Shown in pieces: positions 34,100 to 43,588 of a stretch of DNA of 54,749 nucleotides. The notes under the pieces were generated by a model. It worked only from the letters and a program-made list of their open reading frames with translations. It searched no databases and was not told the origin of the DNA. Each line of letters starts with the position of its first letter. Position 1 is the first letter of the stretch. The stretch spans positions 1-54,749 of the forward strand of contig DASRRM010000409.1 in assembly GCA_035695715.1 (NCBI GenBank), written 5' to 3'. Both the position numbers and the translations under genes were made by a program. The stretch is from RYN-428 sp035695715. Its GTDB lineage: Bacteria > Planctomycetota > Phycisphaerae > Tepidisphaerales > Tepidisphaeraceae.

Positions 34100-34124
34100 A
34101 AAAAACCCACGCTTTCGCGTGGGT
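34100..34124 (-). terminator. Rho-independent terminator after tRNA-Glu
   Basis: Read on the minus strand, an 8-bp perfect stem (ACCCACGC/GCGTGGGT) closes a GAAA tetraloop and is followed by TTTTTT. It begins 5 nt after the tRNA-Glu 3' end. Confidence 0.92.
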
Positions 34125-34128
34125 CATG

Positions 34129-34201
34129 TACCCCTAAGGGGAGTCGAACCCCTGTCTTCTGGCTGAGAACCAGACATCCTAGGCCACTAGACGATAGGGG
34201 C
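34129..34201 (-). tRNA. tRNA-Glu (anticodon CTC)
   Basis: The minus strand folds into a cloverleaf of 73 nt. The acceptor stem is GCCCCTA/TAGGGGT (first pair G-U), and the D arm carries the Glu-like GTCTAGTGG start. The anticodon stem TCTGG/CCAGA has loop TTCTCAG, giving anticodon CTC. The T arm is AGGGG-TTCGACT-CCCCT. CCA is not encoded. A strong terminator follows. Confidence 0.95.
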
Positions 34202-34396
34202 AACTATCTCTCTTGAACCGTTCACCTAGGTGTGTTGAATTATGGCAGCGATCTTCAATTCGTCAAGTGTCCGGAATCTTCTTGCGCCCTCAAAGGAGAA
34301 CACCACATCACCCACTGATAAGAATCCTTGATAGCCGAGGCCGGACGGCCGCGGATGGACCAGCCCACGGGCCACAAACCCTCTACCGCCCCAAAC

Positions 34397-35050
34397 CTAT
34401 TCCACCAACTGCCGCGGCGCGCCGATCCCGGCAACGCTCACCAACCCCGTGTACTGCTTCGACTCCGGATTCGCAAACCCCGCCTTTTCCCCCACGAACG
34501 TCACCGTCCGCCGGGCGCGAATGGCCTTCCCCAGCGGCCTGCCGCTGTCGCAATCCAGCCCGCTGGGCAGATCCACCGCCAGCACCGGAATCTTCGTCGA
34601 CTCCACCGCATCCACCATCTCCCCAAACGGATCACGCGGCACCTGCGTCAGCCCGGTGCCGAAGATCGCGTCCACCAGCAAATCCGCCGTCACCCGGCGA
34701 ATGGCTGGCGGGTCCGCCGTGAAGATCGACAGGCGCATGGCCTTGACGATCTCCCATTGGATCAGCGCATCGCCGGTGTATTTTGCGGGGTCGATGGTCA
34801 GGCCGACCTGCACATGGCAATGGCGGTTATGCAGATGCCGGGCGACGGCCAGCCCGTCGCCGCCGTTGTTTCCCCCGCCGCAAAGAATGACCACGCGCCC
34901 GCCAATCCGCCCGCCCGCCGCCCGCATCTCCTCGCCCACGGCATCCGCCACCCCCAGGCTCGCATGCTCCATGAGCACCACGCCGGGGATATGAAACTCC
35001 TCGATGCATCGCCGATCGATCTGGCGAACTTGTTCCCGGGTAAGAGTCAT
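34397..35050 (-). CDS. nnrE: NAD(P)H-hydrate epimerase
   Basis: This is a YjeF N-terminal domain protein of 217 residues. It should epimerise the R and S forms of damaged NAD(P)H hydrate so that the companion dehydratase can repair them. Family segments are LTREQVRQIDRRCIEEFHIPGVVLMEHA at the start, VVILCGGGNNGGDGLAVARHL (nucleotide-binding loop), LLVDAIFGTGL, and VLAVDLPSGLDCDSG. The length fits a stand-alone epimerase; the dehydratase domain (NnrD) is not fused and not in the window. I chose the ATG at 35050; an in-frame TTG at 35062 would add four residues. Confidence 0.95.
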   Translation of the reverse strand: MTLTREQVRQIDRRCIEEFHIPGVVLMEHASLGVADAVGEEMRAAGGRIGGRVVILCGGGNNGGDGLAVARHLHNRHCHVQVGLTIDPAKYTGDALIQWEIVKAMRLSIFTADPPAIRRVTADLLVDAIFGTGLTQVPRDPFGEMVDAVESTKIPVLAVDLPSGLDCDSGRPLGKAIRARRTVTFVGEKAGFANPESKQYTGLVSVAGIGAPRQLVE

Positions 35051-35188
35051 AGGCCGGCACAATGCCGCCGCAGGCGAGGCGAGTCAAGCACGCGGCCGCC
35101 GGGAAAGCGCCGCCGTCCATTGCCATCCGCGCCCCAAAGCGCCCCATTTTGCGCCCCAATTTGGTGCGCACCATGGCCCATGTCTCGA

Positions 35189-35231
35189 AATGTCCCATTT
35201 TTTGCGATTTTTCAATCAAAAATGGGACATT
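35189..35231. repeat. 14-bp inverted repeat AATGTCCCATTTTT
   Basis: Perfect 14-bp arms at 35189-35202 and 35218-35231 flank a 15-nt loop in the region upstream of nnrE and of the IS66 remnant. The A/T ends would give a U-tract on either strand. No gene ends here, so a terminator role is doubtful. Confidence 0.7.
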
Positions 35232-35364
35232 GCTCTCTTTTCCGCCGCCGCAACTTGTTTAGCTTCCAACCACTTACGCCGGTTTTTCTGTGTCCGTTCC
35301 GCCAACCGCACCTTCGCGCGGGCGTTGTGACTCGTCACCATGCCGCCCACTTGGAGGTTTCGGC

Positions 35365-35835
35365 ATGGAATCATCGACCACGGTCGCCAGAGCTGAGCTT
35401 TGGCGGCAACGGATCGTCGCCCAGATGGCCAGCGGGCAGAAGATTCGGGCATGGTGCAAAGTTCAGGGCATTCACGAACATTCCTTTCATCGGTGGCGCG
35501 CCCGGCTGGGCCTTTCGCCGGTGAGGCAAATGGAACAGCCGCAAATTCCCGGCGGCGGGCCGGTGGGGTTTAGCACGGTTGTTGTTGTGGAGCCGGGGCA
35601 GGCGCCTGCGACGCATGGCTCCAAGTGCGCCGAGTCGATCCGGCTTTCGCTTTTGGGCGGACGCGAGCTGACGTTGCCGACGTCGATGCCGGTGGAGCAA
35701 CTGGCGCGGCTGGTGCATGCCATTGAGGGAACGGGGTTCGACACACTTGCCGCAGGCGGGTTCGACAGGCTCACCGCAGGTGGGTTCGACAGGCTCACCG
35801 CAGGTGGCCCTGACGCAAGGGAGGCAAGCCGATGA
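35365..35835 (+). CDS. IS66 family accessory protein TnpA
   Basis: This protein of 156 residues has the IS66 TnpA-type helix-turn-helix near its N-terminus (ELWRQRIVAQMASGQKIRAWC then HSFHRWRARLG). The ATG at 35365 has GGAGG 7 nt upstream. A conserved SIRLSLLGGRELTLP block lies in the second half, as in other TnpA proteins that end near a VxxLVHAIE segment. The last 30 residues are unusual: they are encoded by a tandem 24-bp repeat (35734-35805) that reads GFDRLTAG. The stop overlaps the start of the tnpB fragment by 4 bp. Confidence 0.8.
   Translation: MESSTTVARAELWRQRIVAQMASGQKIRAWCKVQGIHEHSFHRWRARLGLSPVRQMEQPQIPGGGPVGFSTVVVVEPGQAPATHGSKCAESIRLSLLGGRELTLPTSMPVEQLARLVHAIEGTGFDTLAAGGFDRLTAGGFDRLTAGGPDAREASR
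35734..35805. repeat. Three tandem 24-bp repeats
   Basis: Three head-to-tail copies of GGGTTCGACAGGCTCACCGC+AGGT (the first diverged at four positions or so) lie in frame at the end of the IS66 tnpA gene. Each encodes GFDRLTAG or close to it. Confidence 0.9.
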
Positions 35836-36056
35836 TCGCAGGCAACATTCAAGTCTGGGTGGCGACCTCGCCGGTGGATCTGCGCAAGAGTTTTGATGCC
35901 CTGTGGGAGCGCTATCACGAGCGGCAGCAGCGCGCTGAGTGGCTCCTTCTTGCAGCAGCCGGATGGGCGGCAGTTTCAACCGCGCTGGCGCTGTGTCGCG
36001 GGTACTGGGATCGTGCTCGTCGCGATTCCACCGGGCGGGTTGGCTCCGATGCGTGA
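35832..36056 (+). pseudogene. Truncated IS66 TnpB (Orf2)
   Basis: The first 35 residues (MIAGNIQVWVATSPVDLRK then SFDALWERYHER) match the start of IS66 TnpB, which normally continues with a DPFSGHLFVFxxRRxDRIK block over about 110 residues. None of the three forward frames contains that block; the frame runs on into unrelated Ala/Arg-rich sequence and stops at 36056. The gene is therefore broken, by deletion rather than a simple frameshift. Confidence 0.75.
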
Positions 36057-36127
36057 CCTGTGCATTTCCTGGCGCTTCGTTGAATCGGGTTTTGTTCGGC
36101 GATTGATCGGGGGTATCCTGATTGGTT

Positions 36128-38059
36128 ATGGCTGTAATGGGTAAACCGTCCAATGATCTCACTTCCTTCAAATCCCAGGTCCTTTCCTCCATCGACATCG
36201 TCGAAATGATCGGGCGGAGCGTGACGCTTAAACGCGGGGGGAAGGATTTTGTCGGGTTATGCCCGTTTCATCAAGAAAAAACGCCTTCCTTTTATGTCAG
36301 CCCCACCAAGCAATATTTCAACTGCTACGGCTGCAAGGCCAACGGAAACGCCATCGACTTCGTCATGAAGCGCGACCATATGGAGTTCATCGATGCGCTG
36401 AGATTGCTCGGCGAATCGCTGGGGCTGGAATTGCCGCGGCGGGGAGGGGGCGGGAAGCAAAAGGCGGGGGAAAGACAGTTGCTTTATGAGATGCAGTCGG
36501 CCGCCGGGGCGTTTTTTTCGCGGCTGCTGGAAGAGCCGCAGCAGGGGCTGGCGGCTCGGGAATATCTGGCCAAACGCGGGTTTAACGGGGAATCGATTAA
36601 GAAGTTTCAGATTGGATACTCGGCGGATTCGTGGGATGCGCTGCTGAATAGTGCCGTGGGGCGGAAATATCTGCCGGAACAGTTGGCGCTGGGCGGATTG
36701 TTGAAGAAACGCGAGAAAGGGTCGGGTTTTTACGACACGTTTCGCAATCGGCTGATGTTTCCGATTCGCGATGACAGCGGGCGGGTGATTGCGTTTGGCG
36801 GGCGGGAAATGCCGGGGTCGGAAAGTCCGCCGAAGTATTTGAACAGCCCGGAAACGCCGCTGTTTGCCAAGAGCCGATGCTTGTTTGGGCTTGATCTGGC
36901 AAAGCAAAAAATTGTGGAAAGCCGAACCGTGGTGGTGGTTGAGGGGTATACGGACGTAGTCATGGCGCATCAATTTGGCGCCAGCAATGTTGTTTCGCCG
37001 CTGGGAACTGCGCTGACCGAGCAGCATATTTCCCTGCTGCGGCGGTTTGCCGACCGGATCGTCTTGCTGTTCGATGCCGATACCGCCGGTGATACCGCGG
37101 TTGATAAGGCGGTTGGCCTGTTCCTGACGCAGGAGATCGATATCGCGGTGGCATCGATGCCGGATGGCGTGGATCCGGATGAATATTTCCTGGTCAATGG
37201 AGCCGAGGCGTTTGAGAAGCTGATCGCGGCGGCATCGGATGCCTTGGAATACAAATGGAAACGCCTGCTGCGGAAATACAACGCCAACGGCAACAGCCTG
37301 ACCGGGCAGCAAAAGACTGTGGAGGAGTATCTGGGTTTGCTGGCGGCGGCGCGGGGAAGCGGGCCGGTGGATACGCTGCGGTGGGGTCAGGCGCTGGGGC
37401 AGGTCAGCAAGCTGACCGGGATTCCGGTGGAAGACCTGAATCGGCGGTTTAAGGCGACCAAGCCGGCCAGGCAGCGCGGAATGGTTGCGCCGGTGTCTGG
37501 CGAAAACCATGGGCGGGCCGCCCATGCCACGGTAAATGCCACCGTATCGGACGGCTCTTCGGAATATCCGGCTCAAGCGGAATCTTCCGATCAGCCGATT
37601 GCTCCCGACCCGGTCTTGCCGATCCGGCGGCAACTGTCGGCACACGAGGTAGCCGAGCGCAGACTGCTGGGGGTGTTGTTATCGGAGCCAAACCGCTGGC
37701 CCGACGTCCAGAAACATGTGTCGCTGAACGATTTTGGCGACGAAATGCATCATAAGCTGGCGGAATTGTACTGGGGCCATCAACAGGATGAGGGAGAGCC
37801 GGTATTTAACGAATTCCTGGGGTCGCTCAGTGACGAAAACCTGCGTGAACTGGCTATAATTGCGGTGCAGGATGCGGATGTGCTGGCGGATTTGGACGGA
37901 TTGGTGAACGAGGCGATTGGGTTCTTTGCGGAAAGTCGTCGGCGGGCTGAAGGACAAAAACTTTTGAGCGAAGTTCAACGTAACAATTCTGAGCCAGGCG
38001 ATGAGCTGTTAAAAAAATTGCAAGAACAGGCGCGCGAACCCAATTTACGGCGTATATAA
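36128..38059 (+). CDS. dnaG: DNA primase DnaG
   Basis: This enzyme makes RNA primers at the replication fork. The zinc-binding domain is complete: CPFHQEKTPSFYVSP then FNCYGCKANG (Cys45, His48 and the two later Cys). The catalytic core follows with FPIRDDSGRVIAFGGR and the Toprim motifs VVVEGYTDVV and LLFDADTAGDTA. The C-terminal helicase-binding region starts about residue 505. Length is 643 residues. Between core and C-terminal domain, near residue 461, the linker is partly encoded by a palindromic intergenic-type repeat (HGRAAHATV). The ATG at 36128 was chosen; a TTG at 36122 and an ATG at 36137 are also in frame. rpoD follows after a 438-bp gap, the classic order, but rpsU is absent. Confidence 0.96.
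   Translation: MAVMGKPSNDLTSFKSQVLSSIDIVEMIGRSVTLKRGGKDFVGLCPFHQEKTPSFYVSPTKQYFNCYGCKANGNAIDFVMKRDHMEFIDALRLLGESLGLELPRRGGGGKQKAGERQLLYEMQSAAGAFFSRLLEEPQQGLAAREYLAKRGFNGESIKKFQIGYSADSWDALLNSAVGRKYLPEQLALGGLLKKREKGSGFYDTFRNRLMFPIRDDSGRVIAFGGREMPGSESPPKYLNSPETPLFAKSRCLFGLDLAKQKIVESRTVVVVEGYTDVVMAHQFGASNVVSPLGTALTEQHISLLRRFADRIVLLFDADTAGDTAVDKAVGLFLTQEIDIAVASMPDGVDPDEYFLVNGAEAFEKLIAAASDALEYKWKRLLRKYNANGNSLTGQQKTVEEYLGLLAAARGSGPVDTLRWGQALGQVSKLTGIPVEDLNRRFKATKPARQRGMVAPVSGENHGRAAHATVNATVSDGSSEYPAQAESSDQPIAPDPVLPIRRQLSAHEVAERRLLGVLLSEPNRWPDVQKHVSLNDFGDEMHHKLAELYWGHQQDEGEPVFNEFLGSLSDENLRELAIIAVQDADVLADLDGLVNEAIGFFAESRRRAEGQKLLSEVQRNNSEPGDELLKKLQEQAREPNLRRI
37508..37526. repeat. CATGGGC-GCCCATG palindrome inside dnaG
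   Basis: The 19-bp palindrome, followed by CCACGG, matches the core of the intergenic repeats at 7743-7876 (GTGGCATGGGC...GCCCATG) in inverted orientation. It is in frame and encodes HGRAAHAT in the primase linker. Confidence 0.75.
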
Positions 38060-38497
38060 GATGGATGTAATCCTTTCGCCGGGATGCGGGAAACTCAGTT
38101 GAAACAAAATTCAGACGCAGGCCTGCCATCGCAGATGGCACGCCTATCATACCGGTCCATGGAAACGGACCGTAGCATTGCCCTGACCTTAACGGGCCGT
38201 GGCTCATATGTCGTCTCGCGACGGACCGCGGAAAGATGAATGTGAGCTGCCCTAGAATAGACTTTGGCTGGCGTAATTTCTAACGCCGTTTGCGTGCCTG
38301 GCGGCCGCAAATGGGTGTTGCGAAGCGCTCGTTGCAGGGATCGGGAATGGCCCCGAGTTCCTTGGCCCGCCTTCGCTTATGCCGGCGACGCGGACGACTT
38401 TTCATCGTCCGCTGCGCGCAAGGTTGTCTCAGCGTGAGGCAATCAAGGCCGCAAGCCCGCGGGAGTTCCGCGGTTGACCCGTCGTTTATCGCGGGAG
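38060..38497. other. 438-bp gap between dnaG and rpoD, with a possible small ORF
   Basis: No known gene or RNA family was recognised. The minus strand encodes a 41-residue, very basic ORF at 38280-38405 (starts MKSRPRRRHKRRR), but it has no Shine-Dalgarno and the plus strand is open there too. A GGTCCATGGAAACGGACC hairpin lies near 38153-38170. The rpoD promoter is presumably here. Confidence 0.5.
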
Positions 38498-40264
<1,767 letters not shown>

Positions 40265-40285
40265 GGTGCGCGAAAAGGAGAAGCC

Positions 40286-40504
40286 ATGATTGACCCGCGT
40301 GGCATTCAGGAATTGCTCGACAAGGAACCGTTTAAGATGTTCCGTGTTTATATGTCTGATGGACATGCCTATGAAGTCACGAATCCGGCGCGCGTTGTGA
40401 GAATGGATTCGAGGCTATTCATTGCGCTGCCTCACGACAAGTGGAAGTTTCTGTCATATACTCAGATCACGCGGATCGAAAGCATTGCGCCGCAGTCGGC
40501 ATGA
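40286..40504 (+). CDS. Small conserved hypothetical protein (72 aa)
   Basis: I recognise no named domain. The protein has 72 residues, no signal peptide or membrane segment, and a beta-rich pattern (FKMFRVYMSDGHAYEV, RLFIALPHDKWKFLSYTQITRIE) that suggests a small beta-barrel or LytTR/Sm-like strand meander. An AGGAG lies 5 nt before the ATG. It begins 21 bp after rpoD, so it is probably co-transcribed with it. The stop overlaps the next possible start by ATGA. Confidence 0.72.
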   Translation: MIDPRGIQELLDKEPFKMFRVYMSDGHAYEVTNPARVVRMDSRLFIALPHDKWKFLSYTQITRIESIAPQSA

Positions 40505-41283
40505 GGAATTTACGCACCAAAACTTTGAGACGAGCCGGCGACGCAGCAGTGCGTCGCCGGTTTTTTTACAAGAACATGGGCAACAAACGTCGCGAGCTTC
40601 AGCAATTATTTCACACATGGCGGAAGTTCCACGAGTCGTGCCACTTGGATGCGGCAAAATTCGTATCGGACGGATTCGTCGGAGAGGAAGCCGATTACGA
40701 AAACTCGGAAACGAAGGTGTTACTCCTGCTTAAAGATCCGAACGATTCCGGAAACATTCTCAAAGAATGCGACTTCGATTTATGCCAGCTATGGAGGTTC
40801 CCCGAACGGGTTCCCGAGTACTCAAATAGGAACGTCGAGCGGACTTGTGGAACTTGGGCCGACTGCATCCAGCGTACGGGTTGCGGCGAGGTGGCGGACT
40901 ACAAAAGATCGAAGGACAATTTTCGCCAGGCACTGTTGCGATCCGCAGTCATTAATGTGAAGAAAACCGCGGGGCTTCAGACGGTGGATTCCAAGCTCCT
41001 ACGTGCACACGCGCGGCGCGACCAGGAATTCATTCTGCGAGAGATCGGGATTCTTGATCCCAATGTTGTTGTCTGCGGTGGCATTTTTGAAGACGTGGCG
41101 AATCCTATTTTTCAAGGATTCCGCCCAATTGGGAAAAGCAAACTTTGTTTTCTGCGAAATGGGGCGATTTGGATCGATCACCAGCACCCGAGGTTAGGCT
41201 CTCGCTGGAGCTATAAAGTCTTGCTTGCGAATTATCTTGATGCGCGGTGCGGCCAGGTTGCTGGCGATTGCACGCAAACGTAG
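40501..41283 (+). CDS. Uracil-DNA-glycosylase-like hypothetical protein
   Basis: This protein has about 260 residues if it starts at ATG 40501 (ATGA overlap with the gene before) or 235 if it starts at ATG 40576. It resembles UDG-like proteins only loosely: VLLLLKDPND near the N-terminus (a possible active-site strand), then SAVINVKKTAG, GILDPNVVVCGGIFEDV and WIDHQHPRLG, a pattern of conserved Asn, Cys-Gly-Gly and His-Pro. Activity on DNA is not shown. A textbook rho-independent terminator at 40535-40567 falls between the two candidate starts. From the ATGA start the hairpin lies within the coding sequence; from 40576 the start would be only 8 nt after the U-tract. Confidence 0.6.
   Translation: MRNLRTKTLRRAGDAAVRRRFFYKNMGNKRRELQQLFHTWRKFHESCHLDAAKFVSDGFVGEEADYENSETKVLLLLKDPNDSGNILKECDFDLCQLWRFPERVPEYSNRNVERTCGTWADCIQRTGCGEVADYKRSKDNFRQALLRSAVINVKKTAGLQTVDSKLLRAHARRDQEFILREIGILDPNVVVCGGIFEDVANPIFQGFRPIGKSKLCFLRNGAIWIDHQHPRLGSRWSYKVLLANYLDARCGQVAGDCTQT
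40535..40567 (+). terminator. Rho-independent terminator
   Basis: A perfect 11-bp stem (CCGGCGACGCA/TGCGTCGCCGG) with a 4-nt loop is followed by seven T residues. It should end the rpoD-40286 transcript, and it overlaps the 5' part of the next reading frame. Confidence 0.92.
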
Positions 41284-41876
41284 TCACGTAAACAAGTCGG
41301 CCACCTTGGCGCGGAATCCCACGAGATGCCGGCCGCCGTCAATTGATTGCCCGGCGTTAAACAAGACCGGCTCCTGATTGGGCTGATACACCGTCACCGT
41401 TCGGAATGCCGGATCAAGAACCCAAACCAGCATCACTCCCGTCTCAAGATACTCCGCAACTTTCTCGCTCACGTCTTCATGGGTATCCGAAGGCGATAGT
41501 ATTTCAACGTCGGCACCGGCGGCCCCTCTACCAGACTTGCCGTCTCAGGAGTCGCTTTGGCCACCTCTGCAGAAATGTAGGCGACGTCAATTCCAACCGT
41601 AGTATCGGGGTTTCGACGAAGGCGAAAACCTGCTTCGCCGCTTAGAACTTCGCCGTGTGGCTTGGGCTGGGAATCCAGCCATAGTTCGATTGCTTTTCCC
41701 ACCTTCGATGTTGTTCGACTGTGCCTTCGGTTTCTTCGCGTCGTGGGCTTCTCCCGCAGCCGCCCGGCGATTAGTTCGCGATCCATGCCGTCCTCAGGCA
41801 GCGCCAGCATTTGCTCGGTCGTCATGGTTGGCGTGTCGGTCATCATGGGGGTGACAGCGGTACTCGTAGTTTTCAC
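41284..41876 (-). pseudogene. Uma2-family (DUF820) nuclease-like gene, frameshifted
   Basis: The minus strand encodes a Uma2-type restriction-endonuclease-like protein in two frames. The first part (41469-41876) contains ELIAGRLREKP, LSGEAGFRLRRNPDTTVGIDVAYISAEVA and VEGPPVP. The second part, read in the next frame from about 41507, continues with VEILSPSDTHEDVSEKVAEYLETGVMLVWVLDP. A one-base loss near 41508 separates them. Repairing it would give a normal full-length protein of about 195 residues. A 36-bp inverted repeat begins right at its 5' end. Confidence 0.82.
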
Positions 41877-41957
41877 GCCGGTGTCTGAGGTACTCCGAAG
41901 ACCCGGATCCTTCGCGCGAACGATCCGGGTCTTCGGAGTACCTCAGACACCGGCGTG
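41874..41957. repeat. 36-bp perfect inverted repeat (GAGGTACTCCGAAG family)
   Basis: Arms at 41874-41909 and 41922-41957 are perfectly complementary over 36 bp with a 12-nt loop that is itself self-complementary (TTCGCGCGAA). The core TGAGGTACTCCGAAG recurs at 50256-50325 and 54471-54540. Confidence 0.93.
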
Positions 41958-41984
41958 CGCATTTAGCCCGGAAAATTCAGGATC

Positions 41985-42128
41985 CACCGCAGAGACGCGG
42001 AGCACGCAGAGAACACGGGAGAAATCGAAATGTGACGCGCGCAACGTGCATGGCGCGCAAACGCGCATAATCGCGCATAACTCACATCAGTGCATTGTGT
42101 TCTCTGCGTCCTCGGCGTCTCTGCGGTG
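41985..42128. repeat. 32-bp inverted repeat (CACCGCAGAGACGC family)
   Basis: Arms at 41985-42016 and 42097-42128 pair with two mismatches and enclose 80 bp with GCGCATAA-type short repeats. The remaining 42129-42304 shows no gene. The repeat is related to the one at 15980-16056 by its CGCAGAGA/CAGAGAACAC words. Confidence 0.8.
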
Positions 42129-42304
42129 AATAATCCGGGTTAGAAAATCCATCTCCCCGGGCTACGTAAGAAAAAGGCAGCAGCAGGAAGTCCCTCGACA
42201 CCTTTGAGCACCGCCCGTCATTTGTTTTCCCCCATGCGTGTCTCGTCAATCATCATTCTGGTATCATCTCCCAATCGCGGCACGAGAAAGGAGTCTCCTG
42301 CGGG

Positions 42305-43588
42305 ATGCGAATTTCACGCCGAATCTTTTATCTTCTTATTGCCATCGCTCTCGGCATCGGCGCGCTTCATTGGCGGCGTGGTCATTCGCGCGCCCACGGC
42401 TCGATGCCGCAGCAGGCGTATGTCTGGCAGCGATCCTGGACGCCGGCGGTAAACAATGCGGTGAGCCCGACGTCGAATTTCACGGCGTATGTCGTTCTTG
42501 CCGGCGAAGTTTCGTTTCGCTCGGGAAATTACGACGCCGTGCGCGTCGCGATAAATTATGACTCGCTTAAACGAGCCGCCGTCCCGGTTGGTTTGGCGCT
42601 GCGAATCGGCCCGTATGGCGGGCGGTTTTCCGGCGACGATCCGGTTGCGGCCAAGCTCGCCGAATTTGCGGCATCACTGCTGGCGGACGCGAAAAATGCG
42701 GGCGTTCAGCCCGCCGAGTTGCAGATCGACTTCGATTGTGCCGACTCGAAACTCGCTGGCTACAAAACATGGCTCGACGCCATCACCCGGCGCGCTGCCC
42801 CGGTGCGTGTCACATTTACGGCATTGCCGAGTTGGCTCTCGCAGCCGCAGTTTCCAGAACTGGCCCGAGCAGCCGGCGGGTACGTTCTTCAGGTCCATTC
42901 GCTGCAGCGCCCGCAATCCATTGATGCGCCGATGACCCTCTGCGACCCGGTTGCCACCCGCTCGGCGATTGAAGCCGCCGGCCGCATCGGCGTGCCATTT
43001 CGCGTGGCCTTGCCGACGTATGGCTATCTGGTTGCATTTAATGCCCATGGACATTTTGAAGGCCTCGCGGCGGAGGGGTCGGCCATCACCTGGCCGGCGG
43101 GCGCGCTGGTGAGGAGGCTTTGCGCCGATCCCGCCGCGATGGCGGCTTTGGTTCGCGATTGGACGGCCGACCGTCCGCGATGCATGATCGGAATTATCTG
43201 GTATCGCCTGCCGGTTTCGGATGATGCGCTGAATTGGCGGATGGCGACGTTGCAAGCCGTCATGGCCGGCCGAACGCCGCTGCCGAAGCTCGTCGCGCAA
43301 GTCGTCCAGACCGAGCCGGCCCTTTATGAAGTGCAATTGTGCAATGCCGGGGATGCCGATGCACCGCTGAATTCGCAGGTCGTTGCGAAGTGGGAGGGGA
43401 CGGATCTGATCGCGGCGGATGCGATCGGCGGATTTGAAATGAATCAACAGCCGACGCAGATTGTCGTTCGCCCGTCGGCCGAAAGCGGGCTCGATCGGCT
43501 GGAGCCGGGCGGACGGCGAACGATCGCATGGCTGCGCTTCAGCCGGGACAAGGAGGTCCATGCCGATGTTTCACCCATCACACCGTAA
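42305..43588 (+). CDS. DUF3142 family exported protein
   Basis: This protein of 427 residues has a signal anchor (IFYLLIAIALGIGALHW, residues 7-23). The body begins with the DUF3142-type block AYVWQRSWTPAV, then LQIDFDCADSKLAGYKTWL, a TFTALPSWL segment, GYVLQVHSLQRP, and PFRVALPTYGYLVAFN, the expected order for this family. The central part looks like a TIM-barrel with conserved Asp residues (QIDFDC). Function is unknown. The 3' end overlaps the next gene by about 23 bp, so the two are an operon. The ATG has GGAGTC about 11 nt upstream. Confidence 0.8.
   Translation: MRISRRIFYLLIAIALGIGALHWRRGHSRAHGSMPQQAYVWQRSWTPAVNNAVSPTSNFTAYVVLAGEVSFRSGNYDAVRVAINYDSLKRAAVPVGLALRIGPYGGRFSGDDPVAAKLAEFAASLLADAKNAGVQPAELQIDFDCADSKLAGYKTWLDAITRRAAPVRVTFTALPSWLSQPQFPELARAAGGYVLQVHSLQRPQSIDAPMTLCDPVATRSAIEAAGRIGVPFRVALPTYGYLVAFNAHGHFEGLAAEGSAITWPAGALVRRLCADPAAMAALVRDWTADRPRCMIGIIWYRLPVSDDALNWRMATLQAVMAGRTPLPKLVAQVVQTEPALYEVQLCNAGDADAPLNSQVVAKWEGTDLIAADAIGGFEMNQQPTQIVVRPSAESGLDRLEPGGRRTIAWLRFSRDKEVHADVSPITP

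Larger units (their letters stand above)
35365..36056 (+). mobile_element. IS66-family remnant (tnpA plus truncated tnpB)
   Basis: The first two accessory genes of an IS66-type element are present in the usual order and overlap (ATGA at 35832). The second breaks off after about 35 conserved residues and the large transposase gene (tnpC) is absent. No terminal inverted repeats were recognised. The remnant lies directly upstream of dnaG. Confidence 0.75.

Noticed and set aside
35734..35805. CRISPR-like array of three short repeats
   Set aside because: The 24-bp units are directly adjacent without spacers and lie in frame in a gene.
38153..38170. Hairpin between dnaG and rpoD as a terminator or riboswitch
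   Set aside because: It has no U-tract and no match to any RNA family that I can recognise.
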